Shown here in pieces: positions 8,569-15,681 of a DNA stretch of 64,000 bases. Numbering within the stretch: position 1 is the first letter of the stretch; each line of letters starts with the position of its first letter. This stretch comes from Algoriella xinjiangensis (GTDB lineage: Bacteria > Bacteroidota > Bacteroidia > Flavobacteriales > Weeksellaceae). A model generated the notes under the pieces. It was not told the origin of the DNA. It worked only from the letters and a program-made list of their open reading frames with translations, and made no database searches. A program made the translations under genes and the position numbers. The stretch is from the NCBI RefSeq assembly GCF_900115015.1, contig NZ_FOUZ01000011.1:80351-144350 (forward strand), written 5' to 3'.

Positions 8569-9343
8569 ATTTTTATTTACATTATTGCTTAGTTGTATCA
8601 GCATTTTTACATTTGCACAAACTACTTTAATTACGGGTAAAATTATAATTGATGATGGTGTTTTTGGGCAAGATGTGGTAAATAATGTGTATGTTTTAAA
8701 CCTTAATACAAATGCAAAAACCTTTACAAATGATAACGGAATGTTCTCTATAAAAGTTTCTGCGGGTGATGAATTAAGTTTTCGACACGATTTTTATAAA
8801 GAACGTAATATCAAAATTTCCGATGAAATGCTAGCCAAAGGTTTTGTTACAATTCACTTAAATATTGATGTTATCGAGTTGTCCGAAGCAAAAATAAATA
8901 CGTTGAACAAGGATTATAAACGCAATATTAAACTCAAATATGATAATGTTGATGAATTGTATAAGAATTTAAATTTAGGAATAGATCCTAATTTACGTTT
9001 CAGAAAAATTGATCCATACGCATCTTCGATGATGGGTAGTGTGGGTATTTTAAATCCTGCGGCTTGGATTTCGGTAATATCTGGCCAAAAGAAAAAGGAA
9101 AAAAAACAACAAGAATATTTCAAAAAAACAGATAAAATAAAATATATAGAAAACTATTTTACAACCATTTATTTTGTTGAAAGTTTAAATATTCCAGAAA
9201 ATAAAATAAATGATTTTGTGAGTTATTGTTATAGTAATTTCGAAATTGAGAAATTAGTCAAACAAAATAAATACGATAAAATCACTGAAATTTTAGAGAA
9301 CGAAGCACCAATTTATCTCTCAAAAATAACATCCAATGAATAA
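8561..9343 (+). CDS. Secreted CarboxypepD_reg-like protein, array copy 3
   Basis: 260 residues. The signal peptide is of a second type (CISIFTFAQ), shared with copy 4 but not with copies 1 and 2. The beta-sandwich (TTLITGKIIIDDG ... NTNAKTFTNDNGMFSI) is almost the same as copy 4 through about residue 115. The linker contains a very basic patch, GQKKKEKKQQEYFKK (about residues 175-190), before the conserved NYFTTIYFVESLNIPENK segment. Function unknown. The end EAPIYLSKITSNE matches the end of copy 2, so copies share their 3' ends as well as 5' ends in different combinations. Confidence 0.75.
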   Translation: MNKFLFTLLLSCISIFTFAQTTLITGKIIIDDGVFGQDVVNNVYVLNLNTNAKTFTNDNGMFSIKVSAGDELSFRHDFYKERNIKISDEMLAKGFVTIHLNIDVIELSEAKINTLNKDYKRNIKLKYDNVDELYKNLNLGIDPNLRFRKIDPYASSMMGSVGILNPAAWISVISGQKKKEKKQQEYFKKTDKIKYIENYFTTIYFVESLNIPENKINDFVSYCYSNFEIEKLVKQNKYDKITEILENEAPIYLSKITSNE

Positions 9344-10112
9344 GTTTATATTTACATTATTACTTAGTTGTATTAGCATTTTTACATTTGCTCAAACTAC
9401 TTTAATTACGGGTAAAATTGTAATTGATGATGGTGTTTTTGGGCAAGATGTGGTAAATAATGTGTATGTTTTAAACCTTAATACAAATGCAAAAACCTTT
9501 ACAAATGATAACGGAATGTTCTCTATAAAAGTTTCTGCGGGCGACGAATTAAGTTTTCGACACGATTTTTATAAAGAACGTAATATCAAAATTTCCGATG
9601 AAATGCTAGCCAAAGGTTTTGTTACAATTCATTTAAATATTGATGTTATCGAGTTGTCTGAGGCAAAGATAAATACATTGAATAAAGATTGGAAACAGAA
9701 TATTAAAATAGAAGAAACTAGTCAAACAAAAATGTACAATAGTTTGGGTTTAGACCCAAATATGCAGTATTACAAAGTAAATCCAAATGCGTCGTCTGTG
9801 TTAAATGGTAATGGTATTTTAGATCCATCGCAATGGATTTCTTCAATTTCTGGACAAAAGAAAAAGGCAAAAAGACAAGATCAATATTTTAAGAAAGTTG
9901 ATAAAATAAAAGATGTAGAAAATTATTTTACAACCAATTACTTTATTGAAAGTTTAAACATTCCTGAAAATAAAGTAAATGATTTTGTAAATTATTGTTA
10001 CAGTAATTTTGAGATTGAGAAATTAGTTAAACAAAATAAATACGATAAAATCACTGAAATTTTTGAGAACGAAGCTCCGAAATATATTAAAATGATAACT
10101 AAAGTTAATTAA
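9336..10112 (+). CDS. Secreted CarboxypepD_reg-like protein, array copy 4
   Basis: 258 residues, last member of the array. The first ~115 residues differ from copy 3 at only a few positions; the linker (about 118-175) diverges, with a GQKKKAKRQDQYFKK basic patch, and the helical C-terminal part (NYFTTNYFIESLNIPENK ... SNFEIEKLVKQNKYDK) is again nearly that of copy 3. The last residues (APKYIKMITKVN) replace the shared SNE ending, as expected for the array terminus. The stop codon overlaps the 3' end of the convergent UPF0104 gene by 8 bases. No function can be assigned; export to the periplasm or surface is supported by the signal peptide. Confidence 0.75.
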   Translation: MNKFIFTLLLSCISIFTFAQTTLITGKIVIDDGVFGQDVVNNVYVLNLNTNAKTFTNDNGMFSIKVSAGDELSFRHDFYKERNIKISDEMLAKGFVTIHLNIDVIELSEAKINTLNKDWKQNIKIEETSQTKMYNSLGLDPNMQYYKVNPNASSVLNGNGILDPSQWISSISGQKKKAKRQDQYFKKVDKIKDVENYFTTNYFIESLNIPENKVNDFVNYCYSNFEIEKLVKQNKYDKITEIFENEAPKYIKMITKVN

Positions 10113-11133
10113 TTTTTTTAGTTGAATCTCGTCTAATTCTAGCAATTTTATAAATCGCAATTAAACCAAATAATATCATTGAAATAACTTGAGCTATATA
10201 AAGAATTAATCCAAAATAATCGCCAATTGCTCGACCTTCACCTTGATTACCGCCTTTTGCTAAGTAAACGGCAGAAAATGCGATTGACATAATATACGGA
10301 TAAGCTAAACCACCCGAAACGGGTAAAATCATGCCCAAAGAACCTGCAATTAATAAAAATAAACCTTCGGGAATACCAAAGTTTTCGGTATCAGGAAAGG
10401 CGAAAAAAACAAGGTAAGTCATCAAAAAATAACAAATCCACAAAGCAAAAGAGTAGAACACAAATAATCCTCTTTTTTGTAATTTAGAGATGGATTTTAT
10501 TCCTTCCAAAATTCCTAAAAGAAATGTTTTTAGTTTCTCTATTAACTTAGATTGTGTGATTTTTTTCCAGAAAATACCAACTATAACAATACCTAAAGTG
10601 ATGACTGCAAGTGCAATGTAATAGTTTAGAAAAGGTGATTCTGAAGCGGTTTGATGTGTTTTTTCTTTGTTTCCTAATTCAATAAAACGCATCAATGTAT
10701 CATAATTGAAAATAAGTGTTAAACCGAAAAATAATCCCAAAAATAAAAGATCAATTACACGTTCTAAAACAATTGTTCCGAATGATTTTTCAAACGGTAC
10801 TTTTTCCATTTTATACAAACTTGTTGCGCGTGCAACTTCGCCACTTCTCGGAATGGTAAGATTCATAAAATATGCGAAAGAAATTGCCCAAAATCCAGAG
10901 GATGTTTTGGTTTGATATCCCATCGGATGTAGTAAAAGATTCCAACGAGCGGCACGAATCCAGTAGGTTAAAATACTGATTGCCATAGATGCAAAAATCC
11001 AAAAGTAATTGGTTTCTTTTAAGGTGTTTGCAACTCGTTCAAAATCAATTTGCTTCACTGTTATTACAACAAAAAATAGTGCTAACAATGAAGCAATGAT
11101 TAAGAAGAGTGATTGTTTAATCTGACTCTTCAT
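10105..11133 (-). CDS. UPF0104 / lysylphosphatidylglycerol-synthase-like TM protein
   Basis: 342-residue integral membrane protein with about eight TM helices, of the family related to the flippase part of MprF. The conserved core is visible: YWIRAARWNLLLHP near residue 60, then FAYFMNLTIPRSGEVARA and the GTIVLERVIDLL segment. There is no soluble synthase domain, so it is probably a lipid-related transporter or flippase rather than an aminoacyl-lipid synthase; the substrate is unknown. It is the third gene of a panD operon and overlaps the upstream 216-residue gene by 4 bases (ATGA). Its 3' end overlaps copy 4 of the tandem array by 8 bases. Confidence 0.85.
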   Translation of the reverse strand: MKSQIKQSLFLIIASLLALFFVVITVKQIDFERVANTLKETNYFWIFASMAISILTYWIRAARWNLLLHPMGYQTKTSSGFWAISFAYFMNLTIPRSGEVARATSLYKMEKVPFEKSFGTIVLERVIDLLFLGLFFGLTLIFNYDTLMRFIELGNKEKTHQTASESPFLNYYIALAVITLGIVIVGIFWKKITQSKLIEKLKTFLLGILEGIKSISKLQKRGLFVFYSFALWICYFLMTYLVFFAFPDTENFGIPEGLFLLIAGSLGMILPVSGGLAYPYIMSIAFSAVYLAKGGNQGEGRAIGDYFGLILYIAQVISMILFGLIAIYKIARIRRDSTKKIN

Positions 11134-11780
11134 AAGTTTTTCTCTTCAATAAATTTAACACAAGTATCTTTGTCAGGGAATATAATTATTTCATTTTTAT
11201 TATAAATAAAATATTTTTCATTAGATTTTTTTTGATAAAAATCAATGAATTTCCCATTAGAAAGTTTAGCACTGAATTCTTTATACGAACCCATCTTGAA
11301 GGTATAACCATTTCTTTTAAAGACTATATTAGTAATAAATATGTCTTGTTTTCCTAAACCTTGTTTATTAATTATTAAAGGATTTTCTATATAATTCTGA
11401 CTTAAAAAACGAATTATAGCAGAGATAGAGTTTAATTCTTTCTGATATTTACTTTCATTTATCAAGATTGCATATTCATTTTTATTATCTATTTTAAGGG
11501 CTAAAATATTTTCATCAAAAAAGCCATGTCTAAATAGGTATGAATTTTCTTTTAAATCAATCAATATAGAACTATTTCCTAAATATTCCCATTTAGCTTT
11601 ATCTACTTTTCCATTAACTGCAATTAAGAGTTCTCCATTATCTCTAAAAATATAAACAGTTTTTACTTGTGTTAATTCATCTAGTACTACCCAATGTTGG
11701 TTAGTTAACATAGATAAATTATCAAGTTTTTGTGAAAACTTTTGAATTTTTGGAATTATTTCCGCTATATATGTTTTCAT
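11130..11780 (-). CDS. Hypothetical protein between panD and UPF0104
   Basis: 216 residues, no signal peptide and no TM helix, so probably cytosolic. The sequence is rich in beta-prone segments with the phrases HWVVLDE, YIFRDNGELLIAVNG and KWEYLGNSSILIDL in the first 100 residues and a lysine-rich C-terminus. I do not recognise the family; the middle part reads like a small-molecule or ligand-sensing beta fold, but that is only an impression. It lies 30 bases after panD and overlaps the UPF0104 gene by ATGA. It is more AT-rich than panD and may be a later insertion into a common panD-UPF0104 pair. Confidence 0.7.
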   Translation of the reverse strand: MKTYIAEIIPKIQKFSQKLDNLSMLTNQHWVVLDELTQVKTVYIFRDNGELLIAVNGKVDKAKWEYLGNSSILIDLKENSYLFRHGFFDENILALKIDNKNEYAILINESKYQKELNSISAIIRFLSQNYIENPLIINKQGLGKQDIFITNIVFKRNGYTFKMGSYKEFSAKLSNGKFIDFYQKKSNEKYFIYNKNEIIIFPDKDTCVKFIEEKNL

Positions 11781-11810
11781 AAAATAACTGTAATATTTTA
11801 AAGCAATTTA

Positions 11811-12158
11811 TTAATCTAAACGATTGTTGTCGTTAGGAAATACAATAGTAGGTTCGTATGTTTTTGCTTCTTCAAAATCCATCATTGCATACGTAATCAA
11901 AATTACGGTATCACCAACTTGTACTTTACGTGCTGCGGGTCCATTTAAACAAATTTCGCCACTACCACGTTTTCCTTTAATGATATATGTCTCAAAACGT
12001 TCTCCATTTTCTTGAACCACGATTTGCACCTTTTGACCAACAACCATATTTGCTGCATCTATCAAATCTTCATCAATAGTAATACTACCAATATAGTTTA
12101 ATTTTGCGTCTGTTACCTTAACTCTATGTATTTTAGAGTGAAATACTTCTATCATCAT
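11811..12158 (-). CDS. panD: Aspartate 1-decarboxylase proenzyme
   Basis: Makes beta-alanine from L-aspartate for pantothenate and coenzyme A. The 115-residue length is normal for the pyruvoyl-dependent form. The self-cleavage site is visible as YIGSITID, with Gly24-Ser25 when counted from the first of two adjacent Met codons; Ser25 becomes the pyruvoyl group. Other family signatures are [10 protein letters not shown] and the GQKVQIV loop, followed by [12 protein letters not shown] and VILITYA. The minus-strand promoter at 12166-12194 (TTG, 18 bases, TAACTTTG) lies just before it, so panD heads a separate transcript from panC. Confidence 0.96.
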   Translation of the reverse strand: MMIEVFHSKIHRVKVTDAKLNYIGSITIDEDLIDAANMVVGQKVQIVVQENGERFETYIIKGKRGSGEICLNGPAARKVQVGDTVILITYAMMDFEEAKTYEPTIVFPNDNNRLD

Positions 12159-12165
12159 AATTTTA

Positions 12166-12194
12166 CAAAGTTACGCTGAACTTAATAATTTCAA
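12166..12194 (-). promoter_or_regulatory. Promoter for the panD operon
   Basis: On the minus strand, TTG (12192-12194), an 18-base spacer and TAACTTTG (12166-12173) form a full match to the Bacteroidota promoter. The panD ATG begins 8 bases after the core, giving a leaderless or very short mRNA leader. Confidence 0.6.
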
Positions 12195-12247
12195 AACCTG
12201 TTCCAATTATTTTAAAAGGATTTCAAGGTTTTGTTAAGTTTTAATGT

Positions 12248-13090
12248 TTAAAATTTTATATTATCTATTAACCGAACTTCGCCTGCATAAGCCACTACAA
12301 AGCCACGAATATTTTTTGCATCCGAAAAATGTTGAATTGTTTCTAAAGAATTTTCATCTGTTATTTCGAAATATTCTAACTTAAATGGAGAATTTGCAAA
12401 TTCATTTTCGACAAATTTCGTGATTTCAGCCACATCTTTTCCATCATTTTTAAGCGCTACTGCTTTTGATAAAATTGAATAAATTTGAGGTGCATCATCC
12501 GTTTGTTGTGTCGATAAACGTGCATTTCTTGAACTGAATGCTAAACCTGTTTCTGCACGATAAATTGGCATCGGCATAATTAAGACGTCTAAGCCTTCTT
12601 GTTTAACCATTTCTTGAATGATACGAATTTGCTGAAAATCCTTTTCGCCAAAATAAGCCCTTGTCGGCTTGACCGCTCTAAATAACTTAGATACAATTGT
12701 TGCAACACCGTCAAAATGTCCGGGGCGAGAAGCACCTTCCATTACCTTGTCTATTGTGCCAAAATCATACTTTTTTGCAACTTCATTTGTTGCATAAAGA
12801 TCGTTTACAGTAGGTAAATAGACAAAATCGCAACCATTTTTTGTTAACAATTCGATATCTTTTTCTTCTGTACGCGGATATTTTTCTAAATCTTCGGGGT
12901 TATTAAATTGTGTCGGATTGACAAAAATGCTCACAATTGTGTAGTCATTTTGAGCTTTAGAAGCTTTAACCAAAGACATGTGACCTTCGTGTAAAGCGCC
13001 CATTGTAGGGATAAAGCCAATGGTTTTGTTTTGGTTTTTTAACTCGACGATTGCGGGAGTTAATTTTTCCTTTTCGTTAAATATAACCAT
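12248..13090 (-). CDS. panC: Pantothenate synthetase (pantoate-beta-alanine ligase)
   Basis: 280 residues, normal length. Joins pantoate and beta-alanine with ATP, via a pantoyl-adenylate, to make pantothenate. The nucleotidyltransferase HxGH motif is in FIPTMGALHEGHMSLV (about residues 26-41), the pantoate loop region in FVNPTQFNNPEDLEKYPR, and the KMSKS-like and family motifs in YFGEKDFQQ and FSSRNARLS. It supplies the same pathway as panD, but 89 bases and an own promoter separate them. The gene is divergent from the GT5-like gene; a minus-strand TTG-19-TAGCTTTG promoter is at 13125-13154. Confidence 0.97.
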   Translation of the reverse strand: MVIFNEKEKLTPAIVELKNQNKTIGFIPTMGALHEGHMSLVKASKAQNDYTIVSIFVNPTQFNNPEDLEKYPRTEEKDIELLTKNGCDFVYLPTVNDLYATNEVAKKYDFGTIDKVMEGASRPGHFDGVATIVSKLFRAVKPTRAYFGEKDFQQIRIIQEMVKQEGLDVLIMPMPIYRAETGLAFSSRNARLSTQQTDDAPQIYSILSKAVALKNDGKDVAEITKFVENEFANSPFKLEYFEITDENSLETIQHFSDAKNIRGFVVAYAGEVRLIDNIKF

Positions 13091-13124
13091 AACGCTGATT
13101 GTTAAAAAAAAACTAATATAGGCG

Positions 13125-13154
13125 CAAAGCTACTATAAGCAAACAATATATCAA
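13125..13154 (-). promoter_or_regulatory. Promoter for panC
   Basis: Minus-strand TTG (13152-13154), 19-base spacer and TAGCTTTG (13125-13132), about 35 bases before the panC ATG. It lies back to back with the core for the GT5-like gene. Confidence 0.55.
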
Positions 13155-13164
13155 CATTTTTTTG

Positions 13165-13172
13165 TAATTTTG
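13165..13172 (+). promoter_or_regulatory. Promoter core for the GT5-like gene (TAATTTTG)
   Basis: TAnnTTTG match 37 bases before the ATG at 13210. No TTG at proper distance was found upstream, so this is a weaker call than the panC promoter beside it. Confidence 0.4.
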
Positions 13173-13209
13173 TGCCTTATTATTATTTAGGAAAATAGAG
13201 TATAAAATT

Positions 13210-14022
13210 ATGGAAGGAAAGCGCATATTGTATGTAACAACAGAAATGGTACCTTACTTTCCTGAAAATCCGATGTCTTCTCAAGCATTAGATTTGCCTA
13301 AACTTATGCAGAGCAATGGTGCGGATGTTCGCATCTTTATGCCGCGTTTTGGGGCAATCAACGAAAGAAGACACCAATTACATGAAGTAATAAGACTTTC
13401 AGGTATGAACATGATAATTAATGATTTGGATCAACCCTTAATCATTAAAGTGGCGTCTGTTCCAGGGGAAAGATTACAAGTGTATTTTATTGATAACGAA
13501 GAGTATTTTAAACGTAAAGAAGTTTACGGAGAAGACAATAAACAATTCTCTGATAATGACGAACGTTCAATCTTTTTCGCGAAAGGTGTTTTAGAAACAG
13601 TTAAAAAATTAAATTGGAAACCAGACGTCGTTCACGTTATGGGCTGGATGTCTAGTTTAGTGCCATTGTATCTAAAAAAATACTATTCTGATGATCCATT
13701 TTTTCAAGATGCAAAAGTTGTCGTGTCTTTATTTGACAATGCTTTTGAAGGAGAATTAGATACAGAATTAGTAAATAAATTGGCTTTTGATAATATTGAA
13801 GCTGATGTAAAACAATTTTTAGAAAACCCAACACATTTAGGTATGATACAAGCTTCTTTGCAATATGCAGATGCAGTAGCAAAAGGAGAAGATATTATTC
13901 CTGAAGATGTTAAAAACTATATCAACCAACAAAATATTCCTTTGTTAGATTATTGCTCTAAAGAAGAAGCAAAAGAAGTTTACAATAACTTTTATCTAGA
14001 GGAAGTAATGAACTCTAATTAA
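13210..14022 (+). CDS. GT5-like (glycogen/starch synthase N-domain) protein, probably not catalytic
   Basis: 270 residues with the opening of glycogen synthases (RILYVTTEMVPYFP, then DVRIFMPRFGAI and VYFIDNEEYFKRKEVYG) but only the N-terminal half of that enzyme. The whole C-terminal GT-B domain is missing. The ADP-glucose loop KxGGL is replaced by ENPMSSQALDLP, and the HxHDW motif by HVMGWMSS, so ordinary glycogen synthase activity is unlikely. Similar short forms are kept next to panC in other flavobacteria as far as I recall, which argues for a conserved function rather than a fresh pseudogene. Role unknown: perhaps sugar-nucleotide binding or regulation. It precedes the DUF4270 lipoprotein gene by 15 bases. 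Confidence 0.82.
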   Translation: MEGKRILYVTTEMVPYFPENPMSSQALDLPKLMQSNGADVRIFMPRFGAINERRHQLHEVIRLSGMNMIINDLDQPLIIKVASVPGERLQVYFIDNEEYFKRKEVYGEDNKQFSDNDERSIFFAKGVLETVKKLNWKPDVVHVMGWMSSLVPLYLKKYYSDDPFFQDAKVVVSLFDNAFEGELDTELVNKLAFDNIEADVKQFLENPTHLGMIQASLQYADAVAKGEDIIPEDVKNYINQQNIPLLDYCSKEEAKEVYNNFYLEEVMNSN

Positions 14023-14037
14023 AATCTGTTGAGATTA

Positions 14038-15657
14038 ATGAAAAATTTTTTGAATGTTCTGTCTGTATCTATTGCAATGGTAATTGCAATGGGAGCAGTT
14101 GTTTCGTGTGAAGATGAAGCTTTAGGATTAGGTAATAATGTAATTGGTGGAGAAGCTGATGGTAATGTAAAATCATTAGACGTAATTGCTTATAATGACA
14201 CTGTAGATACAATTAGATCTGATCGATTTGTTTTGCAAAATGGTACATTTGGTGTTTATAAAGAAAATGTATTTGGCTCAACATCATCTAAATTTTATGC
14301 ACAATTTAGACCAAGTTCTATTGGTGACCAAGATTTTGGTAAAGAGACAAAAATTGATTCTGTAAATTTAGTTGTTCCAGTTTTTTATAATACAACAAAA
14401 GATCCGCTTTCTAGAGATACAATTAACCTTAGTAATCCAGGAAAAAAATCAGAAGAAAAAGATACAATCTTAATCACTACAAAATATGCTGTAGATTCTT
14501 TATATGGTAATAAAGATCTTAAAATGACACTTAAAGTTCGTGATATTAATACACCTTTATTTAGAGATACAAAATATTTTTCAAAATTAGATGGTTCACA
14601 GTCACCAATCACAACTAATTCAGCTGTAATTGGAACAGTTACAATTGGTTCAACTGTAGAGAACAAAGTTGTTAAAGTTAAAAGTGCAACGACTTCAATT
14701 TATACAGAAACTGTTGGTTACAAAGTTTTATTGGATAAAGATTATTTTAATGAGAAGATAATCAAGAATGCTAAAACAGGCTTATTAGGAGATTATGCAA
14801 CTTTTATTCGTGAAAACATCAAAGGTTTTGAATTTTCTGTTGATGAAGATAATGGATTTATCGTAAACTTTAAACCAAGTAATATCAGTCTTAATATGTA
14901 TTATTCATATAAGAATCCGACTGATAAAAAAGATGGAGAAAAAGATTATAAAGAACGTTTAAGTGCAACTTATGGCTTTGATTTTACAAATCAATGGAGT
15001 ACGGGAGCTGTGAATAGTTCAAATACTTTGGTTAATCAAATCAAAAATGATTTTGCTGGTACTCCTTTTGGTAATGCTGTTGCTAGTCCTAATAAAATAG
15101 AAGGTGATGCTCGTTTATACCTAAACGGAATGAGTGGAAGTCAGGTTAATTTAAAATTTAATCAGGCCCAATTAGATTCAATTAAAAACGATGTAAAAAA
15201 TAAAGGAATGGTTATTATTGGAGCTAAACTGAAGTTTTTCCTTGATAATGATGTTCATAAATTTCCGAAACCACCTTATATAGTTGCTTGGAATAATTAT
15301 ACGAAAGATAATAAAGTTATTAATGAATTATACTCTGATGTATTAGAATTTTATAATGCTTATCCAAATTCTGTTCACTTTAATCCAATGGTAAAAGGCG
15401 ATACAGATTTTTATACAATTGATGTTACAAAGCATTTAAAAAGTATGGTAGAAAAAGGAAATACATTCGAAAATCAATCGATGATTATTACAATGGGTAA
15501 TTTTATTACATCTGTTTCTGACGCTACAACAATTAATAGCACAAATCCATATCAAAATAATAGAGCATATAATCCTTACCGAATTGTTTTACACGGAAAT
15601 AAATCGGAAGTTGATGCTAAAAAATTAAAACTTTTAGTATATTACTCTGTAAAATAA
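14038..15657 (+). CDS. DUF4270 family lipoprotein
   Basis: 539 residues from the ATG at 14038; a TTG three codons upstream is less likely because MKNFLNVL is a normal signal start. The signal peptide ends with lipobox VVSC (Cys 24) and continues CEDEALGLG, the typical start of DUF4270 proteins. The rest is beta-rich and Thr/Asn/Asp-rich, consistent with a large surface or periplasmic domain; the phrase FGVYKENVFGSTSSKFYAQF and a C-terminal jelly-roll-like HFNPMVKGDTDFYTIDVTKHLK segment are notable. Function of the family is unknown. It lies between the GT5-like gene and glmS, 24 bases before the latter, so it is likely expressed with cell-envelope precursor synthesis. Confidence 0.85.
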   Translation: MKNFLNVLSVSIAMVIAMGAVVSCEDEALGLGNNVIGGEADGNVKSLDVIAYNDTVDTIRSDRFVLQNGTFGVYKENVFGSTSSKFYAQFRPSSIGDQDFGKETKIDSVNLVVPVFYNTTKDPLSRDTINLSNPGKKSEEKDTILITTKYAVDSLYGNKDLKMTLKVRDINTPLFRDTKYFSKLDGSQSPITTNSAVIGTVTIGSTVENKVVKVKSATTSIYTETVGYKVLLDKDYFNEKIIKNAKTGLLGDYATFIRENIKGFEFSVDEDNGFIVNFKPSNISLNMYYSYKNPTDKKDGEKDYKERLSATYGFDFTNQWSTGAVNSSNTLVNQIKNDFAGTPFGNAVASPNKIEGDARLYLNGMSGSQVNLKFNQAQLDSIKNDVKNKGMVIIGAKLKFFLDNDVHKFPKPPYIVAWNNYTKDNKVINELYSDVLEFYNAYPNSVHFNPMVKGDTDFYTIDVTKHLKSMVEKGNTFENQSMIITMGNFITSVSDATTINSTNPYQNNRAYNPYRIVLHGNKSEVDAKKLKLLVYYSVK

Positions 15658-15681
15658 AATAAACTTAATTACTATAAATAT

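Larger units (their letters stand above)
6975..10112 (+). repeat. Four-unit tandem gene array (about 0.78 kb units)
   Basis: Four head-to-tail copies of one gene, starts at 6975, 7768, 8561 and 9336 (spacings 793, 793 and 775 bases). Every junction is the same ATGAATAA, where the next start and the previous stop overlap by 8 bases. The 5' ~330 bases are nearly identical within the pairs 1/2 and 3/4; the centre of each unit diverges; the 3' part is again similar in copies 2-4. This looks like duplication of whole coupled units with later conversion of the ends. Confidence 0.92.

Noticed and set aside
6975..10112. Interpretation of the tandem array as a sequence assembly artefact
   Set aside because: The units differ clearly in their middle parts and the fourth has its own C-terminus, so they are not simple duplicated reads; copy number, however, should be confirmed by long reads.
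13098..13118. Poly-A tracts as phase-variation switches (for example upstream of panC and in polysaccharide genes)
   Set aside because: Runs of A or T are common at this base composition, are short (up to about 9) and do not sit at positions that would toggle a frame with a plausible alternative product.
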